64,000 bases of DNA. Source: DT-110 sp964342305. Lineage in GTDB: Bacteria > Bacteroidota > Bacteroidia > Chitinophagales > Saprospiraceae. The stretch covers positions 1-64,000 of the forward strand of contig CAYFGK010000008.1 in NCBI GenBank assembly GCA_964342305.1, written 5' to 3'. Numbering within the stretch: the stretch's first letter is position 1; every line of letters starts with the position of its first letter. Position numbers and translations under genes: made by a program. Shown one piece after another: positions 43,765 through 53,031 of the stretch. Below the pieces are notes generated by a model that saw only the letters and a list, made by a program, of their open reading frames with translations, had not been told where the DNA came from and did not search any database.

Positions 43765-44187
43765 CTACACCGATTTGCGGACAATGGGCAGAAATCGCTC
43801 GTAGTGCCAGAGCATCATGAAGATGTTCCCCAATAACATGGCCGTGGTAATTACGGGAGTACCTCCCATACGCAGGGCCAGGGAGACCAACCAAATATTT
43901 ACCGTGACCGGCATCATTAACAGAATGCAGAGTACCCGCAATCGGGGAACAAAAATGAGGATACCGATCAGGATCTGAAACACGCCAATGAAGTTCCAGT
44001 AAAAACCCGTTTCGTGCATGGCGTGAAAGAAGGCGCCTACCGGATTCGTTTCCGGCAGGATGGTAAATTGTACGCCGGGAAGTTTTCGAATCCCTGAGAT
44101 TACAAAGGTGAGGCCCATGCCAATCCAGGCCACTGGATACAGGAGCTGGAAAAACCGCAGCTTGCGTAATTGATCAATCCAATGCAT
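43765..44187 (-). CDS. DoxX-like membrane protein
   Basis: A 140-aa protein with four hydrophobic helices, of the DoxX/DoxD-like superfamily: the first helix contains FVISGIRKLPG, and FYWNFIGVFQILIGILIFVPRLR is typical of the second and third. Function of such proteins is poorly defined (quinone or thiol redox chemistry has been suggested for some). It is upstream of mtaB on the same strand with a 147-base gap. Confidence 0.8.
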   Translation of the reverse strand: MHWIDQLRKLRFFQLLYPVAWIGMGLTFVISGIRKLPGVQFTILPETNPVGAFFHAMHETGFYWNFIGVFQILIGILIFVPRLRVLCILLMMPVTVNIWLVSLALRMGGTPVITTAMLLGNIFMMLWHYERFLPIVRKSV

Positions 44188-44267
44188 GTCGGAAGCGTTT
44201 TAGGTATTGCATACCAACATCCGTCTTATTTGCCTTTCGGCAAAAGTCAATCGATGAATAAGCCATA

Positions 44268-45098
44268 TCAAGCCATAAACGAAACCATTCCCACTGCAGA
44301 CTGTGCCAAATCTATATCTCCTTTTAAGACTATCTGGTCCTTAAAATCCTCCGGCCTGCGGCTCTTGGAAAATAGTATCCACGCAATATCAGCAGGTATG
44401 ATAACCTGTGCACGGGGTTCATTTTCCAATGAGTCTATTAAATGCCAGCTTCCGTTGGTTCTTTGAACACTCCAGGTTCTACCAGTCGATCCTGCGACCG
44501 TGAAGTAGAGGACGGTTCCCTCCTCCGCATTCCGATCCTTGAGTGCGAAGGGAAGGCCGAACACGCATACTTCCAGGAAGGTGTTATAGAGTCCGGAATG
44601 TACCAGCGAATCGTCATTCAGCGCATGGCGGATCTGTTGCTGATGCAAAAACTTTTCGGTGTACTCCCGGGCGATGTGCATCCAGTTGAGGCTTTGGGAT
44701 TCGCCGGCCCAGGCTACCGGCCACTTAGCGGGAGCGAAAGGATCAAGAGACGCGTAGTATTGGCAAAAGGGGGTACCGGACCCCCGCAGCAGCCAAACCA
44801 ATACCCGGGGGCTAACCCTCCGCATGGCCTGCACCCAATCGGCATTGAGGCGATTGAGGTAGCCAACCAAATCCTGGTAGCTGCTGAGCGCTCCGGGTGG
44901 GTCTCCCGGATAGTTGTCACGCAGCCCGGAGAGGACCCGCAGGTTACCATCGAGCAGATGAGCCGCCACATCTTTGATGGTCCAGAGTCGGGCGATAGTC
45001 TGCCGGTTCCAGTCGTCCGTTGATAGGTTGTCAAGTACATCCAGCAGTAATCGATCGAGCTCGGGCAGCAAATGGGCAGTGCGCAGGTAGGAAGACAT
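44268..45098 (-). CDS. maleylpyruvate isomerase-like DinB-fold protein
   Basis: A 276-aa protein of the mycothiol-dependent maleylpyruvate isomerase N-terminal family (DinB-like four-helix bundle). Candidate metal ligands are H47 in VAAHLLDG and residues in WMHIAREYTEKFLHQQQ. A C-terminal alpha/beta part (~185-276) resembles the SCP2-like or MDMPI_C domain. Mycothiol is an actinobacterial thiol, so the true cofactor here must differ. ATG at 45098. No obvious pathway neighbours. Confidence 0.82.
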   Translation of the reverse strand: MSSYLRTAHLLPELDRLLLDVLDNLSTDDWNRQTIARLWTIKDVAAHLLDGNLRVLSGLRDNYPGDPPGALSSYQDLVGYLNRLNADWVQAMRRVSPRVLVWLLRGSGTPFCQYYASLDPFAPAKWPVAWAGESQSLNWMHIAREYTEKFLHQQQIRHALNDDSLVHSGLYNTFLEVCVFGLPFALKDRNAEEGTVLYFTVAGSTGRTWSVQRTNGSWHLIDSLENEPRAQVIIPADIAWILFSKSRRPEDFKDQIVLKGDIDLAQSAVGMVSFMA

Positions 45099-45171
45099 GA
45101 ATCATTCTTTCGGGAAACAACCCGGTCCGGTAGACATAGGTTCCTGCCCTATGACCATTAACGGCATCTTT

Positions 45172-46269
45172 TTAAAAAGCTTCGCCCACCGTCAGGTAGG
45201 GGAACCATTCTCCCGCTTCGTTAAAGCCCACATCAACCCGAAGATTGATGGGATCTTCCTGGCTAAGGCGAATCCGCAGGCCGGCCCCCAGTGTTTGGTG
45301 CACGCGTTGGGCAAACAATTCATCGACCGTAGGCGATACATTACCGATGCCTCCGAAGACGGTGGCACCCAACCAATTCCACACCGGAAATCGGTACTCC
45401 GCCTGCAACATCCACAGCTTTTGATCTCGGTAGCGCCCCTCGAAGAAACCCCGCATCTTTTTGGAGCCGCCGATCAGTGCCAACTGCTGGAAGGGAGGAT
45501 TCCCGAATAGCAGATCCGTATAGGCATTCAGGGCCAGGACCTTTTTGCCGAAAGGCAGATACTGACTCACATCCAATGCATAGCGATTAAAGCTCAATTC
45601 ACTCCCAAAGGCCGGCTGGTTGCTCAGATAAGAGAACTGGGCAAAGGTACCCGCCCGTGGAAAAAAGAGATTGTCGCGGGTATCGTAGATACTCACCAGA
45701 CCCAGGGCAGAGACCACATTGCCGTCGGACCCCGTAATGGGTTGCTGGGTGAGCAGCCCGTCCGGATCGCGCATATCGATGCGGTAATTATCGTACCAAT
45801 AGCGCAGTCCCAGATACCAGTCGGGTTTGAGCTCGCGCATCACATCGAGGCGTACCCGCGGATAGGTAGCCTGGTAGGTTTCTTCATTGCTGGCCGGCAC
45901 CTCGTTGCCGATGCCGTAAAAACGATAGATATAGCGATAAAAACCCAATTCACCCTGAATCCACCAGCGCTCTTCATCGGCGAAAAGCTGAAACGGCATA
46001 TAGGCCAGTATCTGGTTCTCCTGGGTATACGCCAGTCCCACCTGGATCTGTGAAGGACGACTCTCCTCCGATTCCCCCCGAAACCGAAAATTGTACAGCA
46101 TAGCACCACCTCCTCCCAGACGAGTCTCTGGCGTATAGAAAAGGATGGGCAGGACGATGAGGCTACTCTTTTGCAGAAAGGGCTTGCGTTCGATATTCGT
46201 TGTATCGACAGATTGTCCGTGTAGGGCAAGTGCGCACATCAACAATAACGGAGGCAATAAAAGGCGCAT
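45172..46269 (-). CDS. Omp85-type surface antigen beta-barrel
   Basis: A 365-aa outer-membrane protein: signal peptide to about residue 19, then a barrel of alternating hydrophobic strands resembling the bacterial surface antigen (D15/Omp85) domain, with VSIYDTRDNLFFPRAGTFAQ and KMRGFFEGRYRDQ (the strand-14/L6-like RGF motif). No POTRA domains precede it, so it is not BamA. It ends ...GEWFPYLTVGEAF, an aromatic barrel terminus. Transport or lipid-related function is possible; unknown. Confidence 0.85.
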   Translation of the reverse strand: MRLLLPPLLLMCALALHGQSVDTTNIERKPFLQKSSLIVLPILFYTPETRLGGGGAMLYNFRFRGESEESRPSQIQVGLAYTQENQILAYMPFQLFADEERWWIQGELGFYRYIYRFYGIGNEVPASNEETYQATYPRVRLDVMRELKPDWYLGLRYWYDNYRIDMRDPDGLLTQQPITGSDGNVVSALGLVSIYDTRDNLFFPRAGTFAQFSYLSNQPAFGSELSFNRYALDVSQYLPFGKKVLALNAYTDLLFGNPPFQQLALIGGSKKMRGFFEGRYRDQKLWMLQAEYRFPVWNWLGATVFGGIGNVSPTVDELFAQRVHQTLGAGLRIRLSQEDPINLRVDVGFNEAGEWFPYLTVGEAF

Positions 46270-46414
46270 AAGGCTTTTTGTATAGATACGGAAAACAGAA
46301 AGACCAGAGATGACAGACTGAACGGGAACTAGAAAAAAGGCTATTACCCTAAAAAAGGAACGAATTAAAGAAGGAAAAACTACGAATCACGGAATTGACT
46401 TATCGTTTTTAACT

Positions 46415-46441
46415 GAGCTTATCACTTAAGTGACCTCCTCA
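46415..46441. repeat. palindrome family 5, copy 1 (at esterase stop)
   Basis: CACTTAAGTGACCTCCTCA; the final TCA is the complement of the TGA stop of the esterase gene. Closely similar sequence occurs at 54762-54785 and 54891-54920. Confidence 0.8.
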
Positions 46442-47347
46442 GTCATTTTCAGCATCCGCTAGCACCTTCAGCGACGTTTCCATCTGATAGCGCTGGTCAT
46501 CCAAAATAGCTGTCCTAATAAACTGCCAGATCTCGGGTTGATGATCGTAGATGGGGGATCCGGCAATCTCGTGCCCGGCACCTTCTACGCTGAAGAAGCA
46601 GTAGGTGTAGCCGGCATCTTCAAAGCGGTCAGCCAGAAAAGCGGAACCGAAAAAGCCCTTACTGAAGAGCTTGCGTTTATGATAGGGAACAGTTGCATCA
46701 TCCGTACCGTGGAAAAAGAGCGTGGGTGCCGGGTCATGATCGTAATCGGGTTTGCCGGCATCACTGAAAATGGCTCCCGCGAAAGCGATCACGCCCCGGT
46801 ATTGGAAACCGTCGGGCAGGACTACCGAGAGCGCATCATTATTACGTTTATACCAATCGCCATGCAAGGAGGTGATCGCACCAGCGCTGGACCCCGAGAT
46901 AAACACCCGCTCCGGATCAATTCCCAGTTCATCGGCGTGATCCAGCAGGTAGCCGGTGGCTGCATACAGATCCTCAACGGCCATATCAATGGACTCTTTC
47001 AGTGGTGCCGTATTGAAAATGCCTACCTCCTCAAAACGCCCCCGCAGGCCGAGCCGATAATCTATAGCAGCTACCTTAATACCGTGCTCCACCAGGAAGT
47101 TGTAGTACTCATTGTAGTAGGGCACATCGCGAGCCCCTTCCACAAAGCCTCCTCCAAAAATGAATATCAGGCAGGGGCGGGTTTCCGAATCACCTTTTTG
47201 CTGGTAAAAATCGAGTTCCAGGGCAGAGTCGCGTTCCACGAAGGTGAGGGTTTGCTTTTCTATGTCAGAAGCAATAGCGGGGGCATTTTGTGCCAGTAAG
47301 GGTAGCGAAAGGCAGCCGATAATCAGCGAAGTGATCAAGGTCTTCAT
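46439..47347 (-). CDS. exported alpha/beta hydrolase (carboxylesterase-like)
   Basis: A 302-aa secreted hydrolase with a signal peptide to residue ~19 (SLPLLAQ). The hormone-sensitive lipase/esterase D style features are FIFGGGFVEGARD (oxyanion motif), the nucleophile elbow ISGSSAGAIT, an acid in FFHGTDDATVPY and a late histidine in GAGHEIAGS. Probably cleaves acyl or feruloyl-type esters on polysaccharides. Its stop codon is shared with a palindromic repeat. Upstream gap to the DUF6624 gene is 48 bases, so they may be one unit. Confidence 0.87.
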   Translation of the reverse strand: MKTLITSLIIGCLSLPLLAQNAPAIASDIEKQTLTFVERDSALELDFYQQKGDSETRPCLIFIFGGGFVEGARDVPYYNEYYNFLVEHGIKVAAIDYRLGLRGRFEEVGIFNTAPLKESIDMAVEDLYAATGYLLDHADELGIDPERVFISGSSAGAITSLHGDWYKRNNDALSVVLPDGFQYRGVIAFAGAIFSDAGKPDYDHDPAPTLFFHGTDDATVPYHKRKLFSKGFFGSAFLADRFEDAGYTYCFFSVEGAGHEIAGSPIYDHQPEIWQFIRTAILDDQRYQMETSLKVLADAEND

Positions 47348-47395
47348 AGGTCATTCGGGTTTGGGTTATAGTACGGATTGAAAACGTATCTCGTG

Positions 47396-47986
47396 TCATT
47401 CCGTTGAGGCATTCAGCTCCTTATCTATTCTATTCACGATTTCTTCCAGTTTGAGTGCGCGTAACAGAGTATCGAGTTCTTCTTCTACGCTATAGGAACC
47501 TTCCCAGGTAATACGCTCCCCAAACTCCATATCGTACATTCGGTTTAGGAAGAACGTTATGTCATCCAGGTCGCCCTCACGATAGGCCCGGTACAGATCA
47601 GGGAAATTCCGACGACGGGCACCCGTACTCCGCGGAGCGTGGTGGATGACCAGCCACGGCGTACTGACCGCTTTATCCGAATGGACGTCCTTGCGGGGAT
47701 GACCGTGAATTTCCAGATAAGCTTCCACTTTGGCCAGGTTTTCCTGATCGGTTTGCATCAGGGTTTCGATGGCCTGCTGGCGTTCCGCACTGTCGTAACC
47801 GTACTGCTGCAGGGCTTCTTTTTCCTGAGTGCGCACTAGTTGGTCGCGGTCGTAAATAGCTTCCAGGAATGCGGTTTGGGCTTCGGGTTCCTGGAGGGCA
47901 GAGATATCTTCCCGGAGATTTTCGCTTGGCGCTGGGACTCCGGTACAGCCATTTAGTAACAAGAACAGAAAAAGCAGATTTCGCAT
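47396..47986 (-). CDS. DUF6624-type lipoprotein
   Basis: A 196-aa predicted lipoprotein (signal ending LLLNGC). The body has the pattern IHGHPRKD...STPWLVIHHAP and RMYDMEFGERITWEG that I recall from DUF6624 proteins of Bacteroidota. No function is known. It lies upstream of the exported hydrolase on the same strand. Confidence 0.7.
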   Translation of the reverse strand: MRNLLFLFLLLNGCTGVPAPSENLREDISALQEPEAQTAFLEAIYDRDQLVRTQEKEALQQYGYDSAERQQAIETLMQTDQENLAKVEAYLEIHGHPRKDVHSDKAVSTPWLVIHHAPRSTGARRRNFPDLYRAYREGDLDDITFFLNRMYDMEFGERITWEGSYSVEEELDTLLRALKLEEIVNRIDKELNASTE

Positions 47987-48259
47987 AATCTTCGCGGGAC
48001 TAGGTTGTTTAAATGCCTTATTAACGATCGCAGGCTTAGGCTAAGCCGGAGCAATCTGTAACCTTCGTATTTCTTATTTCCGTTTTTACTTTTCCAACGT
48101 CCCTGATCGCCGTTGACCGAAAGCTGAAAGAGAGCAACTTACTCAAATAGTCGCTACTACTATGATCCGGTTATTTAAAGATAGAAGAATCAAAAAAAGC
48201 TAAGCCCCCTGGGTGATACTTATCTCATTTTTTGGCACTTTATAGTAGAAACACTCGAT

Positions 48260-48811
48260 ATGACAACCTTTATATATCATCGTTTGCAGCAAAATCGCGA
48301 GCAGGTCTTCAGGGAGTTGTACCGTTCCTGTTATCCGGCTGTCGCCAAAAAACTAAAGGATTTGGGCGCCCGGGGGGAGGATGCACGGGACATTTTCCAG
48401 GATGCGCTGATCGTACTGTACGAAAAAAGCCGGCAGGATGCCTCTTTCCGACTCGATCACCCTCGGGCCTATTTGTGTGAGGTGTCACGTCGGCTGTGGC
48501 TCCGTAAGCAGGGATCTGAGCTTCCATTGACCGCCGGAGATTCGGAGGATGACCAATTTGCTATTCCGGACGATTTCTACGCTTCTTCAACGAATGACCA
48601 TCGCCTGCTCCGCTTGCTCGAACGCGCAGGCCAAAAGTGCCTGGAGATTCTGCAGGCCTTTTATTACCACGAGTGGAGCCTGGGTGAGATCACCCGGCAA
48701 TTTGGGTATTCTTCAGTACGTTCCGCTACGGTTCAGAAATACAAATGCCTGGAGAAAGTGCGGGCATTTGCCCACCAAAAAACCGAAGACTATGCCGAAG
48801 CTATGGACTAA
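48260..48811 (+). CDS. ECF-type RNA polymerase sigma factor
   Basis: A 183-aa sigma-70 family extracytoplasmic-function factor. Region 2 is FRELYRSCYPAVAKKLKDLGARGEDARDIFQDALIVLYEK (DAxDIFQDxxI type); region 4 is CLEILQAFYYHEWSLGEITRQFGYSSVRSATVQKYKCLEKVR. Region 4 is unusual in the spacing before its helix-turn-helix, as often in Bacteroidota ECF groups. The next gene overlaps its end and may be its regulator. Confidence 0.88.
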   Translation: MTTFIYHRLQQNREQVFRELYRSCYPAVAKKLKDLGARGEDARDIFQDALIVLYEKSRQDASFRLDHPRAYLCEVSRRLWLRKQGSELPLTAGDSEDDQFAIPDDFYASSTNDHRLLRLLERAGQKCLEILQAFYYHEWSLGEITRQFGYSSVRSATVQKYKCLEKVRAFAHQKTEDYAEAMD

Positions 48812-49061
48812 CGCCCGACGCATTGATCGCTACCTGCGGAACCAGCTTAGTGCTCCGCAGCGGCGCTTCTTCGAGTTCCGGCTCGGGCAGGACCCTTTTT
48901 TGCGAAAGCAAGTACAAACCCAACGGCGCCTGTACCAACTGATACGACTTACCGGACGCAGGGCCCTGAAGCGGGATCTTCGCCGGGTACACCACGATAT
49001 GATGCATCAACCGGGGGAAGGCCAACTGCAAAGAAGGATCGAGCAGGTGTTCGGAAGATAG
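48792..49061 (+). CDS. small basic protein coupled to the sigma factor
   Basis: An 89-aa protein starting inside the end of the sigma gene (20-base overlap). It opens with RRIDRYLRNQLSAPQRRFFEFRLGQDPFLRKQV, a helical pattern also seen at the N-terminus of anti-sigma factors and of proteins downstream of ECF genes in this phylum. It lacks a membrane segment and a zinc motif. Regulation of the sigma factor is an inference from position and that helical start. Confidence 0.65.
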   Translation: MPKLWTNARRIDRYLRNQLSAPQRRFFEFRLGQDPFLRKQVQTQRRLYQLIRLTGRRALKRDLRRVHHDMMHQPGEGQLQRRIEQVFGR

Positions 49062-49184
49062 GATGAGGTTTATGCCTCACTGCGTTGCGGCAGGTTGGTC
49101 AGATTAAGGTTTCCGCCTTCATTACATTTCGGCAGGTTAAGGTTCAGGCTTTTGCCTTCTCTGCGTTGCGGCGGGCAGAGCAGG
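49062..49184 (+). repeat. GGTTGAGG-type interspersed repeat, copy 3
   Basis: Degenerate tandem of the CCTTCACTGCGTTGCGGCAGG core (three turns, with GGTTAAGG or GGTTGGTC between). It fills the spacer between the sigma operon and clpP; the rest of that 300-base spacer holds nothing else I can support. Confidence 0.65.
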
Positions 49185-49361
49185 TGGAGGCTATTTCAGT
49201 CAAGACTATCTGGAGGCGGAGGTATCGCATCTTTACGTTCCCACCTCCAGTTTAACACATACTACTACCACATAACACTTTATTAATCAACCCAATGGGA
49301 TCTTCATTGGTCGTGTCACCAACGACAGGCCCTGGGCTTCCCATGCCAAAAATCATGGTTT

Positions 49362-50015
49362 ATGTTCCATATCGAAAACAGTACCATCCCCATGGTGGTG
49401 GACGCCAGCGACCGGGCCGAACGCGCCTACGACATTTACAGCCTGCTGCTCAAAGAGCGCATCGTGTTTCTGGGGTCGGGTATCAATGATCAGATTGCCA
49501 ATCTGGTCGTAGCCCAATTGCTGTACCTCGACAGCCAGAGTCAGTCGCTACCTATTCAGTTGTACATTAATAGTCCTGGCGGTGTAGTCTACGCCGGGCT
49601 GGCTATTTACGATACCATGCGGATGATCAAAGCGCCCGTTCACACCACGGCCATCGGGGTGACGGCCAGTATGGGCACTGTGCTACTCTCGGCCGGTGAG
49701 AAAGGGAATCGCTACGCCCTGCCACACGCGACCATTCACATGCACCCGGCGGGCGGCGGCTCGCAGGGTTATACGGAGGATGTACGTATCGCCTACCACG
49801 AGCAGGAGCGCATCGAGAAGCAACTCTTCACCATCGTGGGCAACAATACGGGCCATACCTGGCAGGAGATCGAGGAGGATTTTCGGCGCGACCGCTTTAT
49901 GAATGCCCTGGAAGCTCAGGAATACGGTTTGATAGATAACATTATGGGGGATACGGATACGTTGGTGTGGTTGGAGCGAACCTCGATTCAGTTGCAATTG
50001 GGTTCTTCTAAGTAA
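49362..50015 (+). CDS. clpP: ATP-dependent Clp protease proteolytic subunit
   Basis: A 217-aa serine protease forming the tetradecameric chamber fed by ClpX or ClpA-type unfoldases. The triad is Ser103 in GVTASMGTVLL, a histidine in ATIHMHPAGGG (two residues longer than the common IHQP form) and the aspartate in RDRFMNALEAQEYGLID. The N-terminus has RAYDIYSLLLKERIVFLGSGI as expected. No unfoldase gene is adjacent, so this could be a stand-alone paralogue. The stop codon TAA is the first part of a repeated terminator-like element. Confidence 0.94.
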   Translation: MFHIENSTIPMVVDASDRAERAYDIYSLLLKERIVFLGSGINDQIANLVVAQLLYLDSQSQSLPIQLYINSPGGVVYAGLAIYDTMRMIKAPVHTTAIGVTASMGTVLLSAGEKGNRYALPHATIHMHPAGGGSQGYTEDVRIAYHEQERIEKQLFTIVGNNTGHTWQEIEEDFRRDRFMNALEAQEYGLIDNIMGDTDTLVWLERTSIQLQLGSSK

Positions 50016-50093
50016 GATCGCTCGCCCGTACGGGCTCGCTATTTGATCATTCCCCGTACGGGTCATTTTTAGACCGTTCGCGGGCTCACTAAT
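50012..50093. repeat. stop-docked terminator-like element family 4, copy 1 (clpP)
   Basis: In the sense of clpP it starts with the stop: G-TAAGATCGCTCG, then CCCGTACGGG twice, TCATTTTTAGACC and GTTCGCGGGCTCACT. GACC/GGTC arms around CCCGTACGGG followed by T-runs look like intrinsic terminators. Homologous to 52373-52426 and 62161-62241. Confidence 0.85.
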
Positions 50094-50242
50094 AGTAATA
50101 AGACTGGTGCACGATCCTTCCCCGCCCGCCGGAGCCCTGAAGAAAGGGAGAATTGGGGAGTTGGGGAAAGGGATTCGATTCAGCGGATAAGGAGTGTTAC
50201 GTCCTGTAAAGTCTGCATTTGGTTTTAATGACCAAAGGTTTC

Positions 50243-50267
50243 ATTGAGCACCGAGCACTGAGCATTG
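50243..50267. repeat. GAGCACTGAGCA-type repeat, copy 1
   Basis: ATTGAGCACCGAGCACTGAG followed by CATT. Two related copies in opposite orientations are at 62031-62057 and 62121-62150. The 419-base spacer 50016-50434 holds only repeats. Confidence 0.65.
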
Positions 50268-50434
50268 TCCACTCCCTTCCCTCGTAGAAACGATCAGCAT
50301 TTATGCAAATCGAGGGTGTCTTTAAGCCCTGGCCTGAGGTCAGTACCTACTTTCTCTATAGTCCCTGAGGTCCCTTTATTCCCTTCAGTCACCCGCGCTC
50401 GACGCTCCATGCACTGCGCCATAAGCTACAGCGG

Positions 50435-51013
50435 CTACTGAGGATCGACCACCTTGGCTACCCGCTGGCGCAGCTCCGGCAGCAGCTCCTCGGCAAACCA
50501 GGGGTTTTTCTTGAGCCAGATGTTGTTGCGGGGCGAAGGATGAGGCAGCACCATGTATTGGGGCAGGTACTCGTGGAAGGAGCGTACCGTTTCAGTGAGG
50601 GTACGCTTTTTCTGTCTCTGGAGATAGTACCCCTGGGCGTAGGAACCAATTAGCAGAATGAGCTCCAGTTCCTTCATTTGATCGAATAGCTGCTGGTGCC
50701 AGGTCGGTGCACATTCAGGACGTGGTGGGAGATCACCCGATTTTCCGGTGCCAGGAAAGCAGAAGCCCATGGGGATGAGGGCCAGGATCTTGGGGTCGTA
50801 AAACTGTTCAGTGGTGACACCCAGCCAGTCGCGCAGGCGTTCACCGCTTTTATCGTCCCAGGGAATGCCGGTTTCGTGGACGATGCGTCCGGGAGCCTGG
50901 CCAATTACGGCAATCTTACTCTTGGGGTGTGCTGCCATCACCGGATTGGGGCCGGCGGGCAGGTCGGATACACAAATGGTACAGGCGCGTATGTCGGAGA
51001 GCAGTTGATCCAT
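50435..51013 (-). CDS. uracil-DNA glycosylase family protein
   Basis: A 192-aa base-excision repair-like protein. Motif 1 is VIGQAPGRIVHETGIPWDDKSG and motif 2 is HPSPRNN, both typical of the uracil-DNA glycosylase superfamily (YcfA/DUF-type subgroup). Cysteines at the start (CTICVSDLP) recall the [4Fe-4S] families, but only two are clear there. Substrate range is not predictable. ATG at 51013; it stands apart from the serine hydrolase. Confidence 0.88.
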   Translation of the reverse strand: MDQLLSDIRACTICVSDLPAGPNPVMAAHPKSKIAVIGQAPGRIVHETGIPWDDKSGERLRDWLGVTTEQFYDPKILALIPMGFCFPGTGKSGDLPPRPECAPTWHQQLFDQMKELELILLIGSYAQGYYLQRQKKRTLTETVRSFHEYLPQYMVLPHPSPRNNIWLKKNPWFAEELLPELRQRVAKVVDPQ

Positions 51014-51064
51014 AGAATCTCCAGTATACAGATTCTTCGGTACGAAATGCTTACCAAATTGTCC

Positions 51065-52123
51065 TTATTCCTTCTCCTGCGCACCCCACACCAGATCGAT
51101 CATTTTATAGAAATCGCCTTGATTGTAGGAATATTCCTGCTCGGTATCTACCCGATGCACCAGCACCAGTTTGGAGGCCGGGTAAACGCCCAGCATATGG
51201 ATGCCTACCCCGGTATGGAAAAAAGATTTGGTGGTACGGTTTTCATTAGGGACCAACACATACCAAAGCATACCGTAGGCAATCCCGTAACCGGGATTAT
51301 ACAGGGAGTAGGGACGGGTGGAAGCCTCGATCCAACCGGGATCGATCAACTGCTCATCACCCCAGCGGCCATTTTGGAGGTAGAGTTGACCGTAGCGCGC
51401 CAGGTCGCGGGTCGACATCCGAAAATGGTAAGCCGGGTATTTCGACTTGCCCAACTCGTATTGATATACACCACTGGTATGTGGAATGGTATCTACCTCC
51501 GATTCGCCATCGATGTCGGCATACTCGCCGGTAAAATCCTGCATGCCCAGGGGTTGGGCGATCCGTTCGTGAAATACCGAGAACAGGGATGTATCCATGG
51601 CTTCTTCCAGAATATGCCCGGCTATATTGAAGTCCCAATTGTTGTAGTAGTAATAGGTGCCCGGTGCGTGGCTCCCCCGCTCTGGTTTGCCCTGCAGCAT
51701 ACCCTCGCTGGTCGCTGCCGCCGGCACGTACACACCCGAACGTGATTTCAGCACATCGGCTACCCGGGCCTGTTTTTCGGCCTCGGTCAGGGGGTGCACA
51801 TCGTCGATGCCCAGCTCGGCCAGGGTGCTGTTGGTATCGATCTTACCCTCGGTCACGGCAATGCCGATTACACTATTCAGCAGAGCCTTTCGCATAGAGT
51901 GGATCACGTGCGGCCGGTCAACCTCGCCGTATTCAAAAATAACCTCCCCGTCTACCACGATCATCAGGGAGGACGAACCACTCTCCTCCAGGTGTTGGCG
52001 AAGGGTATCGAGCTTCTTGGCGGAAAAACCGTGTTTACCGGGCGCTGCGTAGGGAAATGACTGGGCGGATGCGAATGATGTTACTATTGTGAGGCTTAGG
52101 AAAAGCAAGAGATTTCTGATCAT
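51065..52123 (-). CDS. beta-lactamase-related serine hydrolase
   Basis: A 352-aa secreted hydrolase of the class C beta-lactamase/penicillin-binding-like fold. The ATG at 52123 gives a signal peptide ending in SFASAQS; the longer frame to 52210 has none. The catalytic SxxK is HSMRKALL, the second motif is YYYYNNWDF (YxN), and a late HTGVG takes the place of the KTG motif. Members include esterases and D-amino-acid peptidases. Substrate unknown; not a dedicated antibiotic resistance gene on this evidence. Confidence 0.88.
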   Translation of the reverse strand: MIRNLLLFLSLTIVTSFASAQSFPYAAPGKHGFSAKKLDTLRQHLEESGSSSLMIVVDGEVIFEYGEVDRPHVIHSMRKALLNSVIGIAVTEGKIDTNSTLAELGIDDVHPLTEAEKQARVADVLKSRSGVYVPAAATSEGMLQGKPERGSHAPGTYYYYNNWDFNIAGHILEEAMDTSLFSVFHERIAQPLGMQDFTGEYADIDGESEVDTIPHTSGVYQYELGKSKYPAYHFRMSTRDLARYGQLYLQNGRWGDEQLIDPGWIEASTRPYSLYNPGYGIAYGMLWYVLVPNENRTTKSFFHTGVGIHMLGVYPASKLVLVHRVDTEQEYSYNQGDFYKMIDLVWGAQEKE

Positions 52124-52372
52124 GCTTATTTTTTGATTTTTGCTTTCGCAAAAAGACGGATTGATAACTCGGATTGGTACAGCGTATATAATGACAGGTT
52201 CGCTTATCATTTGGCTGCATCATTGCCAAGAAATGGTACTCAATGATGAAGCCATTGAATATGAAATGTTCCTTGAATAAACCAGTCGAAGCCTCTTTCC
52301 AGCTCTCCAATTCGCCCATTCTTCCTGACTTCGATGTCAGAGAAGACTAAGGGTACACGTACATCTTGCTAT

Positions 52373-52426
52373 GAAAAGCGAGCCCGCGAGTGGTCTAAAA
52401 GTGGCCCGTACGGGGAATGGTCTTAC
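52373..52426. repeat. stop-docked terminator-like element family 4, copy 2 (HD gene)
   Basis: Reverse orientation: read from the HD gene it begins TAAGACCATTCCCCGTACGG and continues GGCCACTTTTAGACC and CTCGCGGGCTCGCTTTTC. The TAA is the stop of the HD-domain gene. Confidence 0.85.
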
Positions 52427-53028
52427 AAGAACGATAACTCCCACTTTAAATTATTCCGGGCCTGTTTTTCAAATAAAGCCCGGAAATACTCGGTCTTATA
52501 GATCGAATCAAGTCCCAGGAAATGATCGATCACTTTCTTTCTGCCCGGCTTGTATAGCAGGTCCGGAAAGATGCGGTATTCTTTTCTGATTTGCTGGGTA
52601 TACAATTCGTATCGTTCCCGCTCAGATCCAAGAATACCCAGATCCATATCGAGCAGGTAATTACAGTCAGGGTCATCCGACCAATGGTGCTGTTTCGTGG
52701 CTTGAATATGTCGCACACACCGCTCTACCCGCTCCGGTGCCACGCCCAGATCCGCCAGGACTTTTTTGGCGAAAGCCGCTGACTGCTCCTCATTGTCCTT
52801 GCGGAAGACTTGGTAGATGATATCATGGTAGAAAATGGCCCAATCGATCACTTCCCGGTCGTCTAGTTGATCCGACACCTGATCGGCCCACTGGAACATA
52901 GTTTTCAAATGCTCCAGAGTGTGGTAGTGGCGCCCCTTACCGGAATAGGCTTGTTCGATGTCGGCCCAACCGGGCTTTTTTCCCGAATAAGTACCAAGTA
53001 ACTGCTCGAATCGTTGCTGCAAGTTCAT
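52423..53028 (-). CDS. HD-domain metal-dependent phosphohydrolase
   Basis: A 201-aa HD-superfamily protein. Metal ligands include H34, H36 and H40 in RHYHTLEH and the H68-D69 pair in IFYHDIIY, with a later D in LLDMDLGILG. Substrate unknown; nucleotide or nucleotidyl phosphate is usual. It begins three bases after the end of the amidohydrolase gene, suggesting one operon that reads ACT protein, amidohydrolase, HD protein. Its stop codon is inside a family 4 repeat. Confidence 0.88.
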   Translation of the reverse strand: MNLQQRFEQLLGTYSGKKPGWADIEQAYSGKGRHYHTLEHLKTMFQWADQVSDQLDDREVIDWAIFYHDIIYQVFRKDNEEQSAAFAKKVLADLGVAPERVERCVRHIQATKQHHWSDDPDCNYLLDMDLGILGSERERYELYTQQIRKEYRIFPDLLYKPGRKKVIDHFLGLDSIYKTEYFRALFEKQARNNLKWELSFL

Positions 53029-53031
53029 CGG

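Noticed and set aside
51065..52123. Beta-lactamase resistance gene
   Set aside because: Only the general SxxK/YxN fold is seen; such proteins are mostly esterases or peptidases and there is no resistance context.
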